Part shown: piece after piece, positions 32,682 to 39,967 of the stretch
How positions within the stretch are numbered: the first letter of the stretch is position 1
Layout of the letters: each line of letters opens with the position of its first letter
Assembly (NCBI GenBank): GCA_001800675.1
Contig: MGVW01000005.1
Location: 19,762-83,761, forward strand
Direction of reading: 5' to 3'
Length of the DNA: 64,000 nucleotides
Origin: Euryarchaeota archaeon RBG_13_57_23
GTDB taxonomy: Archaea > Thermoplasmatota > Thermoplasmata > UBA10834
Position numbers and translations under genes: made by a program
Notes under the pieces: generated by a model
What the model was told of the DNA's origin: nothing
What the model saw: the letters and a program-made list of their open reading frames with translations, nothing else
Databases searched by the model: none

Positions 32682-33271
32682 GCCCGGAGATGGTGAGCGC
32701 CCAGCAGATCGCCTCGGAATTGAACGAGACGCCACCCTCGTCCGCCATATCGCTTCAGATGAGTGTGGACAACTACCTGGATGTTATCCGCGGAGTCGTC
32801 GACCTGTTCGCGAACAAGAAGCAGATGGACACGATCTATGTCGCCGCGACGATCTCATCGGACGCGATCAAGCGGGTGCTCCAGGCGCTGGACATCGACG
32901 ACTCGCGAGTGTACTTCGTGGACTGCATCTCGCACATCATGATGGGCGCGACCGCAACTCAACAGGACGAGCAGACGACGTTGGTCGAGAGCCCGACGAT
33001 GCTCGAGAACATCATGCTGAAGGTCGAGTACCTCATCCGCAGGTCGCAGTCGAAGGACAAGCTGGTCGTCATAGACTCCATCAATTCGCTGGCAATCCAC
33101 AACAACAACTGGATCCTGTCCGAGTTCCTGCACGTTCTGGTCTCCGGGCTGAGGTCCAGGGATGCGTACACCGTCATACTCACCGTGGAGGAGCACTCGA
33201 CCCCAGAGCTGAACAACATGGTGAGCCTCGTGTGCGACCACGGCATACACGCGGGCAAGAAGGAGGGATGA
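32678..33271 (+). CDS. RecA-fold protein lacking Walker A (KaiC/DUF835-like)
   Basis: Protein of 197 residues in the middle of the KaiC-like cluster. It has the strand-helix order of a RecA fold (DTIYVAATISSDAIKRVLQAL, RVYFVDCISHI, KLVVIDSINSLAIHNN, DAYTVILTVEEH) including a Walker B-like VVIDS, but no P-loop: the N-terminal region has no GxxxxGKT. This resembles the degenerate KaiC-like/DUF835 group. ATGA overlap with the first gene indicates coupled translation. It is likely a structural or regulatory partner of the intact ATPase (inference). Confidence 0.7.
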   Translation: MSPEMVSAQQIASELNETPPSSAISLQMSVDNYLDVIRGVVDLFANKKQMDTIYVAATISSDAIKRVLQALDIDDSRVYFVDCISHIMMGATATQQDEQTTLVESPTMLENIMLKVEYLIRRSQSKDKLVVIDSINSLAIHNNNWILSEFLHVLVSGLRSRDAYTVILTVEEHSTPELNNMVSLVCDHGIHAGKKEG

Positions 33272-33273
33272 TG

Positions 33274-34008
33274 ATGAGCTTTACCAGCATCGGGATACCA
33301 GCTCTTGACGAACACCTAGGAGGAGGGATACAGAAGGGCTCCACGGTACTGGTCATGGGCAGCCCGGGCTCGGGCACGGAGTTCTTCGCGAAACAGTTCG
33401 CCTCGACTGGTCGGGAGGCCGTGACATACTTCACATCGACCGAGCGGGATGAGGATGTCCTGTCGGTCATGCGCGAGTACGGGTGGAGAACGGACATGAA
33501 GATAATCAACGTGGGCACGAAGTATTACGAGCGCGTGCTCGCGAAGAAGCTCGAGATCAGCAGGTTCAGGCAGGAGGGGATCACCCTCGGGGATATCAGG
33601 AAATTCAAGGAGGCGGACGCCGCGAAGGAGGAGAACTTCCTGACGTTCCTCGCGTACGAGATCTCGAAACTCAGCCCGCCGTTCCGGGTCGTCATCAATT
33701 CCTTGGACTTCTTCCTCGAGAACTACGAGAGCTCCGAAGTGCTCATGGCTATGCGGACGATCAAGGCGCACACGCAGCACTCAGAGAGCGTGACGCTCAT
33801 GACGATGCTCAAGGGAGTGCACGATTCCCGCATTCAGAGCAGCATTGAGGATTTATCAGATGTGATAATAGAGTTGGACCGCGATAAGGTCGGCCACGAG
33901 TTCAAGAAGTACATCATTGTCCAAAAAGTGAGGAACAAGCCCTCACAGGTGGGCATCATACCGGCGGTCTACGACAGGACGGGGATTCGGCCTGCACAGG
34001 TAACTTAG
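33274..34008 (+). CDS. KaiC-like protein with degenerate nucleotide site
   Basis: Third gene of the cluster, 244 residues. The KaiC start SIGIPALDEHLGGGIQKGSTVLVMGSPGSG is clear, but the P-loop continues T35-E36 instead of K-T/S (GSPGSGTE, residues 29-36), and the Walker B aspartate is Asn in FRVVINSLDF. Both catalytic positions are thus lost, so it is probably inactive and structural. Three ATGs in a row (33268, 33271, 33274) overlap the previous stop; the AAGGAGGG at 33260-33267 is best spaced for 33274. A 9-base inverted repeat follows 56 bases after the stop and a type IV pilin gene 233 bases later. Confidence 0.78.
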   Translation: MSFTSIGIPALDEHLGGGIQKGSTVLVMGSPGSGTEFFAKQFASTGREAVTYFTSTERDEDVLSVMREYGWRTDMKIINVGTKYYERVLAKKLEISRFRQEGITLGDIRKFKEADAAKEENFLTFLAYEISKLSPPFRVVINSLDFFLENYESSEVLMAMRTIKAHTQHSESVTLMTMLKGVHDSRIQSSIEDLSDVIIELDRDKVGHEFKKYIIVQKVRNKPSQVGIIPAVYDRTGIRPAQVT

Positions 34009-34064
34009 GTCAGTAGTCGCTTTTCCGGGAATTGTTGTCGTTTCTTGCCGAAGTGTCTCTTGAA

Positions 34065-34085
34065 CAAGAAGACTACGTCTTCTTG
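34065..34085. repeat. Perfect inverted repeat after the KaiC-like cluster
   Basis: CAAGAAGAC and GTCTTCTTG, nine-base arms around TAC. It lies 56 bases after the last KaiC-like stop and 90 bases before the pilin TATA box. Either a 3' end hairpin of the cluster or an operator for the pilin; nothing else is recognisable in 34009-34170. Confidence 0.5.
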
Positions 34086-34175
34086 CTCTGGCCAGCAAAT
34101 GCGACATAGCCAGATGCATCGCTTCGACAATCGGCGAAATGGTTAACACTCAATTCTGATAATCGGCCGAAAAGG

Positions 34176-34183
34176 TATATAAA
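34176..34183 (+). promoter_or_regulatory. TATA box of the pilin gene
   Basis: TATATAAA, a near-consensus box; predicted transcript start near 34205, leaving a leader of about 37 bases. Confidence 0.7.
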
Positions 34184-34209
34184 CTCAGCTCGGGCGTATT
34201 ACAGTCCAA

Positions 34210-34227
34210 GCGGGCCGAAAGGTCCGC
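34210..34227 (+). promoter_or_regulatory. Leader hairpin with GAAA tetraloop before the pilin
   Basis: GCGGGCC-GAAA-GGTCCGC forms a 7-base-pair stem (one G-U pair) capped by a GNRA-type loop. It lies at the predicted 5' end of the pilin mRNA and ends one base before the AGGAGG ribosome site (34228-34233), so it could stabilise the mRNA or tune translation. Confidence 0.5.
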
Positions 34228-34241
34228 AGGAGGACTAAACA

Positions 34242-34772
34242 ATGAAGAAGATTTGGGCAATCCGAAAGGATGCCGAGGCGGTGTCCCCCGTCATTGCGAC
34301 CATCCTGATGGTCGCGATCACCGTCGTTCTAGCGGCCGTGCTATATGTCATGGTCCTGGGCTTCGGAGGGACATCGACGACGACCCCAGCCGCGACTTAT
34401 TCGAAGATGACCGCAACCAACGGTCAGAGGATCAACATCGTGTCAATAACGAAGACAGATGTCCCGTGGGATGACATAAAGGTGCAGCTGTCTGACGGAA
34501 CCAACTTCGCTGAGTGGGATACTGCCACAACGGACTTGGACGGCGGATCTGCGCTCACGCACAACTACACAACCGACACCCTGGGTACACTGACAGTGTG
34601 TCTCCTCGTGACCGATATAGGTGGCAATGGATTCGTGAGTGGCACTGACTACTTCGTCGTGTACACCTACGGTGGCGCAACCGGCTTCGTAGCTGGCACA
34701 ACCTACAGTGCAGCGCTGGTTTACACGGTCACTGGCGAAAAGATTGGCACGGGTCAGACCTTCACGACCTAG
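34242..34772 (+). CDS. Archaeal type IV pilin
   Basis: Pilin-like surface protein, 176 residues. The N-terminus has the archaeal pilin signature: a short charged leader KKIWAIRKDAEA, then the hydrophobic VSPVIATILMVAITVVLAAVLYVMVLGF that anchors the subunit before processing by a prepilin peptidase (EppA-like) and assembles the filament core. The mature part is Thr-, Gly- and Asp-rich and beta-strand-like, as usual. It has its own strong promoter and an AGGAGG ribosome site. No assembly ATPase, platform protein or peptidase is in the window. It follows the KaiC-like cluster on the same strand, which may be relevant because archaellum systems use the KaiC-like ArlH. Confidence 0.85.
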   Translation: MKKIWAIRKDAEAVSPVIATILMVAITVVLAAVLYVMVLGFGGTSTTTPAATYSKMTATNGQRINIVSITKTDVPWDDIKVQLSDGTNFAEWDTATTDLDGGSALTHNYTTDTLGTLTVCLLVTDIGGNGFVSGTDYFVVYTYGGATGFVAGTTYSAALVYTVTGEKIGTGQTFTT

Positions 34773-34783
34773 ACCAATTGTTG

Positions 34784-34832
34784 CAACCAGCGGTTGGACT
34801 GAGCACAAACCCTTTCCTTCACTTTTCATTCT
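34784..34832 (+). terminator. Hairpin and T-rich tract after the pilin
   Basis: CAACC-AGC-GGTTG (34784-34796) lies 12 bases after the stop and is followed by a pyrimidine-rich tract with several short T runs (34808-34832), consistent with archaeal termination. Confidence 0.4.
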
Positions 34833-34882
34833 CTGATGCTGGCGGAAGCCACGTCCTTTTCGCTAGTGCCCTTCGAGGGAAA

Positions 34883-34892
34883 GTGATATCAC
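34883..34892. promoter_or_regulatory. Palindrome before a small winged-helix gene
   Basis: GTGATATCAC, a perfect 10-base palindrome ending 10 bases before the ATG at 34903. Possible operator for the DNA-binding protein it precedes, or part of a weak promoter. Confidence 0.3.
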
Positions 34893-34902
34893 CGCCCAAG
34901 TG

Positions 34903-35151
34903 ATGGCTCTCTCGATGAACGGCAGCGACGGTCCGCTGGCGATGAACGGCGAAGAGGCCGAGAAGTTCGTGATATCCCTGCTGAGGGAGAGGGGGCCGCT
35001 CTCGACCATGCAGATCGAGCGGCTCGCTCGGAAGGAGCACAAGCGTTGCCCCGACCAGACGGTCATCTTTCTCACGAAGATGAAGCGAAAAGGCCTCATA
35101 AAGGGGGAGGCCTCTCTCGAGAAGAGGGGTTGGCTCTGGTGGGCCGCCTGA
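34903..35151 (+). CDS. Small winged-helix DNA-binding protein
   Basis: Protein of 82 residues that is little more than one winged helix: residues 20-75 (EKFVISLLRERGPLSTMQIERLARKEHKRCPDQTVIFLTKMKRKGLIKGEASLEKRGWLWW). Such single-domain proteins serve as local transcription regulators in archaea. Target unknown. Start at the ATG 34903; a GTG one codon earlier and an ATG at 34918 are alternatives. Stands between the pilin and a convergent RDD gene. Confidence 0.65.
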   Translation: MALSMNGSDGPLAMNGEEAEKFVISLLRERGPLSTMQIERLARKEHKRCPDQTVIFLTKMKRKGLIKGEASLEKRGWLWWAA

Positions 35152-35163
35152 GCAGAACCTATG

Positions 35164-35586
35164 TCAGTACAGCATCACCGAGGTCTTCGCCAACTGGTCC
35201 GACCACTTCTGTCTGGGGTCCTGTGTGTCTATCGCCATGCCGATGATCCAGTCGAGGAGCAGGAGCGGCCAGAATATCTTGGAGATGTTCCTGAGCAAGG
35301 CCTGGGCTATGTCAAGCTTCCCCGAGAGCGCGACAACCTTGAGCCTCATCAGCATCTTGCCTACCGTGCCGCCGATGACGTACTCGAAGAACGCGCAATA
35401 GAGGAAGAACGCGGCTCCAGGAATCCCTATGAACATGAAGGAAAACCAAGCGATGCTCAGCACGCTGAAGAATACCATGAAGGGGATCCATATGACCAGC
35501 CAGTCGATGACTATGGCTACGAAGCGCCTCAGCCAGTGCTCCTGGAGTGCCTTGTCCTTGCTAAGGTAATCAAACCCTGTTACCAT
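35164..35586 (-). CDS. RDD-family membrane protein
   Basis: Membrane protein of 140 residues with about three membrane segments. The RDD signature is seen as RRFVAIVIDWLVIWIP at about 20-35 (the first Arg and the Asp) and GGTVGKMLMRLKVV at about 73-86. Members are linked to transport or stress tolerance but most lack a defined function. Convergent with the small winged-helix gene. The gap 35587-35801 holds the tsr3 promoter and no other visible element. Confidence 0.85.
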   Translation of the reverse strand: MVTGFDYLSKDKALQEHWLRRFVAIVIDWLVIWIPFMVFFSVLSIAWFSFMFIGIPGAAFFLYCAFFEYVIGGTVGKMLMRLKVVALSGKLDIAQALLRNISKIFWPLLLLDWIIGMAIDTQDPRQKWSDQLAKTSVMLY

Positions 35587-35771
35587 GGTTCTACGACTCC
35601 GATGTCTCTCGGATGCCTCGCGCCTCTATATTACTTTCTGGGGCAGCGGCCACTCAGATCGCCCGTCTTTCATCACAGGTCAGCAGGAATGTTCTCTTCA
35701 CGGTGGCGGACGCATATCTACGCTTTACCTTAAGAATAGTGAGGCCAGATTCGCGTGTTCCTCCCCTATTC

Positions 35772-35779
35772 CTATATAC
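35772..35779 (+). promoter_or_regulatory. TATA box of tsr3
   Basis: CTATATAC, centred 26 bases before the ATG at 35802; predicts a leaderless mRNA and fixes the start against longer in-frame options. Confidence 0.65.
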
Positions 35780-35801
35780 TGGCTCGGCCACTCTTGTGCC
35801 G

Positions 35802-36347
35802 ATGTCAGCGCTGAGGCTCTACGCTCTCCTCGAGCATGAGGACGACCCGAAGAAGTGCACTGCGGCGAAACTTGTGCGGCTCGGGGAGATATCGGAAGTC
35901 AAGGGGCTGGGGCGGGTGCCAAGACGCATCATCGTGCTCGACCCAGAATCAGAGAAAGCCCTGTCCAGGGAGGACGTGGAGTCGGCGGAGCGCTTCGGGG
36001 TCCTCGTCCTAGATTGTTCATGGAACAAGCTCACCAAGTTCCCGAGGCTCAGAGCAGGGATGCAGCACAGGGCATTGCCGTTCATGATCGCCGCGAACCC
36101 GACCAACTTCGGAAAGGCCCAGAAGCTCTCGAGTGCGGAGGCTCTTGCGGCTGCAGCCTACATTCTGGGAGATAGGGCACGCGCAGAGCAGTTGATGAGT
36201 AGATTCAAGTGGGGGCCAACATTCATCGATATCAACAGAGAAAGACTAGAGGAGTACGCGGCGGCGGCCACGAGCGGAGAGGTTGTGTCCGTGCAGAACC
36301 GTATGCTAGATGCAGCCAAAAGGAGCAAAGATGCGCACACCGACTAG
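35802..36347 (+). CDS. tsr3: rRNA aminocarboxypropyltransferase Tsr3
   Basis: Transfers the aminocarboxypropyl group from SAM to a small-subunit rRNA pseudouridine; 181 residues. The N-terminal RLI-like part (LYALLEHEDDPKKCTAAKLVRLG) and the DUF367 core are clear: VLDPESEKALSREDVE, VLVLDCSWNK, FPRLRAGMQHRALPFMIAANPTNFGK (SAM site), and LSSAEALAAAAYILG. The start at ATG 35802 follows from the TATA box. Length is normal. mcm follows on the same strand after about 90 bases. Confidence 0.92.
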   Translation: MSALRLYALLEHEDDPKKCTAAKLVRLGEISEVKGLGRVPRRIIVLDPESEKALSREDVESAERFGVLVLDCSWNKLTKFPRLRAGMQHRALPFMIAANPTNFGKAQKLSSAEALAAAAYILGDRARAEQLMSRFKWGPTFIDINRERLEEYAAAATSGEVVSVQNRMLDAAKRSKDAHTD

Positions 36348-36439
36348 TCTTATGTATCACATTGTCGATTCCCTTTCCCCTTTTCCCAAAGACTTCGTCA
36401 AGGGGGAGGGCATCGACTTTGATTTGCGGGGGGAACTGA

Positions 36440-38563
36440 ACGCCTAAGGAGTACACGCCCGAGGACCTTGTCGCCATCTGGGAGGAGTTCCTCGGTGGGC
36501 AGGAGCGGAGACACCAGGTGACGGCGATAGCCGACCTATACCCAGATGTGAGAAGCATCTACGTTTCATTCTCCGACGTCGACAGGTTCGACCCCGACCT
36601 TGCCAACTACACGCTTCAGAACCCGACGCAATCTCTCAGGTCTGCCGAGGACGCTCTCAAGCACATGATTTCCCACGCCCTCACCAACCCGTTCGTGCAT
36701 TTCAGGATCAAGGATCTTCCGCGCGACTCGAGGATCGAGATCCGGAAGTTGCGGGCGAAGCACCTCGGCTCATTCGTGTCCATCGAGGGTCTTGTCAGGA
36801 AGGCCACCGAGGTCAGGCCGAGGGTCACCATCGCGGAGTTCGAGTGCGTCAGGTGCGGCCACAGAATCGTGATAGAACAGGAGGGCATGCAGTTCCACGA
36901 GCCACTCGAGTGTTCGAAGGATGATGGTGGCTGCGGCAGGGGCACGGGCTCCACGAAGTTCAGGCTCTTGACGGACCCATCCAAGTTCGTCGACACCCAG
37001 AAGATCGAAATCCAGGAACCTCCGGAGGGCCTCAGAGGGGGCTCGCAGCCAGAACGGTTGGCGGGGTACATCGAGGACGATCTGTCGGGGAAGATCTCAC
37101 CGGGGGACAGGGTGATCATCAACGGGATCCTCAGGAGCCAGCAGAAAGGAACCCAGGTCAAGTCCACCCTGTTCGAGATACATCTGGACATCAACGCCAT
37201 CGAGTTCGAGGAGAAGGAGTACGAGGAAGTGCTCATAACGCCGGAGGACGAGCTCCGGATCCGCGAGTTCGGCGAGGCTCCCGACCTTTTCGAAAGGATC
37301 ATAGCGTCCATATCGCCGACGATCTACGGCTACGATCAGGAGAAGGAGGCTCTCTCACTGCAGCTGTTCGGCGGGGTGAACAAAACGATGGACGACGGCA
37401 CTCGTATACGGGGTGATATCCACATCGCGCTCATCGGGGATCCTGGTACCGCGAAATCCCAGATACTCCGCTATATGGCCATGTTGGCCCCGAGGGGCAT
37501 ATACACATCCGGGAAATCCTCTTCTGCGGCCGGGCTCACCGCTGCTGCGGTGAAGGACGAGTTCGGAGAAGGTCGCTGGACTCTCGAGGCTGGAGCCCTT
37601 GTGCTTGCGGACAAGGGTCTGGCGTGCATCGATGAGTTGGACAAGATGACGGACCAGGACAGGTCAAGCATTCACGAGAGTCTGGAGCAGGGAACGATAT
37701 CCGTCGCGAAGGCGGGTATCACCGCCACCCTACAATCGCGGTGCGCGGTTCTAGGGGCCGCCAACCCCAAGTACGGGAGGTTCGACGACGCCCAGCCGAT
37801 CGCTGATCAGATCAACCTTCCTCCGACCCTGCTTTCGAGATTTGATGCGATCTTCACGATGTCTGACAAGCCAGATGCAGAGAAGGACAGGAGTTTGGCT
37901 GTCCATCTGCTGCGCGTCCATCGACGTGGTGAGGTCAAGCTGCAAGAGTCACCAGAGTCCATAACCGCAGTGGATACGAGGGAGATACTGAGGGACAGCG
38001 CTGGCTTGATCCCTGCAATGGACCGTGAGTTCCTCAGGAAATATGTCGCGTACAGCAAGCGCATAATACCGATCATGAGCGACGAAGCCATGCGAACGCT
38101 CGAGAACTACTACGTCAGCATCAGGAAGATGGGCGAGGGTGAGCAATCCTCCGTGCCCATCACCCCCAGGCAGCTCGAGGCTCTGATTCGTCTATCGGAG
38201 GCGAGCGCGAGGGCGCGCCTGAACCAAATCGTCAGCTCCGAGGATGCTGCGAGGGCAATCAAAATCGTCGAGTACTACCTGAACAAGGTCGCGAGCGATA
38301 GCGGTAAGTTGGACATCGACCTCATCTATACGGGCACGAGCAGGAGTCAGCGGGAGCAGATATACGTCGTCAGGAACATGATCCAGCAGATGTCGGATGA
38401 GAAGCGGGGCGTGAGCGAGGAAGCGCTCATACAGAGGGCATCTTCCGAGAACATCCCTGATGACAGGGTGAGGGCGCTCCTCAAGAGGCTCAGCGAGAGC
38501 GGAGAGGTGTATCGTCCACAGCCCGGGTTCTACAGGCTGACCAGCGAGGAGCGCGCAAGATGA
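36440..38563 (+). CDS. mcm: Replicative helicase MCM (probable ACG start)
   Basis: Hexameric 3'-5' DNA helicase of archaeal replication. Domains: N-terminal A domain with FDPDLANYT, zinc-binding CVRCGH...C..C region, OB fold, AAA+ domain with Walker A GDPGTAKSQ, Walker B ACIDELDK, sensor/Arg finger LLSRFDAIF, and a C-terminal winged helix. In the family the first helix precedes the VRSI strand by about 40 residues; here that helix (EDLVAIWEEFLGGQERRHQ) is encoded in frame but no ATG, GTG or TTG lies between the in-frame stop at 36437 and 36518. ACG at 36440 follows GGGGGG (36428-36433) at ribosome-site spacing, so it is the probable start (707 residues). A GTG at 36518 would delete the helix (681 residues). 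Confidence 0.93.
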   Translation, partial: TPKEYTPEDLVAIWEEFLGGQERRHQVTAIADLYPDVRSIYVSFSDVDRFDPDLANYTLQNPTQSLRSAEDALKHMISHALTNPFVHFRIKDLPRDSRIEIRKLRAKHLGSFVSIEGLVRKATEVRPRVTIAEFECVRCGHRIVIEQEGMQFHEPLECSKDDGGCGRGTGSTKFRLLTDPSKFVDTQKIEIQEPPEGLRGGSQPERLAGYIEDDLSGKISPGDRVIINGILRSQQKGTQVKSTLFEIHLDINAIEFEEKEYEEVLITPEDELRIREFGEAPDLFERIIASISPTIYGYDQEKEALSLQLFGGVNKTMDDGTRIRGDIHIALIGDPGTAKSQILRYMAMLAPRGIYTSGKSSSAAGLTAAAVKDEFGEGRWTLEAGALVLADKGLACIDELDKMTDQDRSSIHESLEQGTISVAKAGITATLQSRCAVLGAANPKYGRFDDAQPIADQINLPPTLLSRFDAIFTMSDKPDAEKDRSLAVHLLRVHRRGEVKLQESPESITAVDTREILRDSAGLIPAMDREFLRKYVAYSKRIIPIMSDEAMRTLENYYVSIRKMGEGEQSSVPITPRQLEALIRLSEASARARLNQIVSSEDAARAIKIVEYYLNKVASDSGKLDIDLIYTGTSRSQREQIYVVRNMIQQMSDEKRGVSEEALIQRASSENIPDDRVRALLKRLSESGEVYRPQPGFYRLTSEERAR

Positions 38564-38856
38564 TCTGCCTGAGGGTATACAGCCGCGGAGGCGAGACGCT
38601 TCTGGCTGCCTGTGACAAGGACGTTCTGGGCAAGACCTTCAAGGGAAAGGGGTTGAAGATCACGGTGTCCGAGGGTTTCTACCGCGGCGAGGATGCCGAC
38701 GAGGAGACGCTCGTGAACAGGCTGCAGCTCGCGACCGTCGCGAACCTCGTGGGCAAGAGGACCCTTGAGATCGCGATCAGGCACGGCTTCGTCGACTCAG
38801 ACTGCGTGATGGATATCGGAGGCGTCCCGCACGCGCAGATGGCGAGGATGATGTAG
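38560..38856 (+). CDS. DUF424 protein
   Basis: Conserved archaeal protein of 98 residues, whose start overlaps the mcm stop by four bases. Conserved features are the N-terminal RVYSRGGETLLAACDKDVLGKTFKGKGLKITVSEGFYRGE and the C-terminal VANLVGKRTLEIAIRHGFVD, both typical of DUF424. The function is not known; genes of this family commonly lie beside translation and ribosome-assembly genes, and here nmd3 follows with no gap. Confidence 0.88.
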   Translation: MICLRVYSRGGETLLAACDKDVLGKTFKGKGLKITVSEGFYRGEDADEETLVNRLQLATVANLVGKRTLEIAIRHGFVDSDCVMDIGGVPHAQMARMM

Positions 38857-39891
38857 TTGTTCTGCGTCGAGTGCGGCAGAGAGGGCGAGTTGGTAGGCGC
38901 CCTGTGCCGGGACTGCTACTCGAAGAAGCACGTCCAGCCAACGATCGCGGACCATGTCGACCTGACGATTTGCGCACACTGCCAATCAATGCAGACCGAC
39001 AAGGGCTGGGAGGACATCGGGTCCATCAGGCAGGCTGCGGAGGCAGCGATCGAAGATTCGCTTGTGCTCCCGAAGGACGCCAAGCTATCGGACTTCAGGG
39101 TCCACCTGTCGGAGAAGGACGAGCGCAACCTCGAGGCCAAGATCGCTGTCATGCTCGTGGTGCAGGGGCACGAGTTCACGCGCGAGCTGCTGACGATAGT
39201 CAGGGTCAAACGCGGATCGTGCACCGAGTGCTCCAAGCAGCAGGGGAGGTACTACGAGGCGATACTTCAGGTGAGAGGTCCGGCGCGCACGCTGCCGAAG
39301 CACCTCGAGGCTGATGTGGAGCGTCTTGTCAGGGATCGGGTCGGCGCCATGAGGAAGTCGAGCAGAGAGGTGTTCCTGAGCAAGGTCGAGAAGGTCAAGG
39401 GCGGACTCGATTTCTATTTCAGCACGGTGAACTCGGCCAGGAGTGTGGCCAGGGAGCTACAGGAGGTCTACTGCGCGGAGTTCAAAGGGTCATCGAGCCT
39501 TTGGGGCCGGAGGGACGGCAAGGACGTCTACAGGATGACCTATCTGGTCCGTCTGCCGGGTATATTCAGAGGAGATGTCGTCGCCTTGGGCGGGAGGGAG
39601 TTCTACGTCCGCGGGATGTCCAGGGGCATGCTGCACGGGATCGACCTCTTGACAGGCGAGGAGCGCGCCATCAAGTTCACCGAGCGCACGGAGTGTTCGC
39701 TCTCGCAGTCTAAGCCCGAGATCTTGAAGGCGGTCGTTCTCAGCGAGAAGGAGCGCGAGCTGCAGGTGCTCGACCCGGAGACGATGAAGCCTCTGGAGGT
39801 CAGGAAGCCACGCGGATTCTCTCGAAAAGGCGACCAGACACGGCTCGTGAAGACGAAGCTCGGGACATACGTCCTAAGCGACAGCTGGTAA
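38857..39891 (+). CDS. nmd3: Ribosome assembly/export protein NMD3
   Basis: Archaeal homologue of eukaryotic Nmd3, a large-subunit ribosome biogenesis factor, 344 residues. Zinc-binding pairs are visible at the start: CVECGREGELVGALCRDC (residues 3-20), then CAHC at about 39 and CTEC at about 127. The central region (FYFSTVNSARSVARELQEVYCAEFKGSSSLWGRRDGKDVYRMTYLVRLP) and the C-terminal OB/SH3-like part fit the family. The TTG at 38857 is adjacent to the DUF424 stop and begins with FCVECG, so I accept it; translation is probably coupled. Confidence 0.92.
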   Translation: MFCVECGREGELVGALCRDCYSKKHVQPTIADHVDLTICAHCQSMQTDKGWEDIGSIRQAAEAAIEDSLVLPKDAKLSDFRVHLSEKDERNLEAKIAVMLVVQGHEFTRELLTIVRVKRGSCTECSKQQGRYYEAILQVRGPARTLPKHLEADVERLVRDRVGAMRKSSREVFLSKVEKVKGGLDFYFSTVNSARSVARELQEVYCAEFKGSSSLWGRRDGKDVYRMTYLVRLPGIFRGDVVALGGREFYVRGMSRGMLHGIDLLTGEERAIKFTERTECSLSQSKPEILKAVVLSEKERELQVLDPETMKPLEVRKPRGFSRKGDQTRLVKTKLGTYVLSDSW

Positions 39892-39921
39892 TCGTCCACA
39901 TTTTGTCGGTTGACATCCAAA

Positions 39922-39932
39922 GGAATTAATCC
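39922..39932 (+). promoter_or_regulatory. TATA box of the fumarase operon
   Basis: GGAATTAATCC, about 40 bases before the ATG at 39968; a GGAG ribosome site at 39960-39963 follows. Confidence 0.5.
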
Positions 39933-39967
39933 TGAGGTCGCCTTTTCGGGCCCGAGGACGGAGATTT

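Noticed and set aside
34242..34772. Archaellin rather than pilin
   Set aside because: The N-terminal motif (DAEAVSPVIATILMVAITVVLAA) fits the archaeal type IV pilin group and no archaellum operon genes follow.
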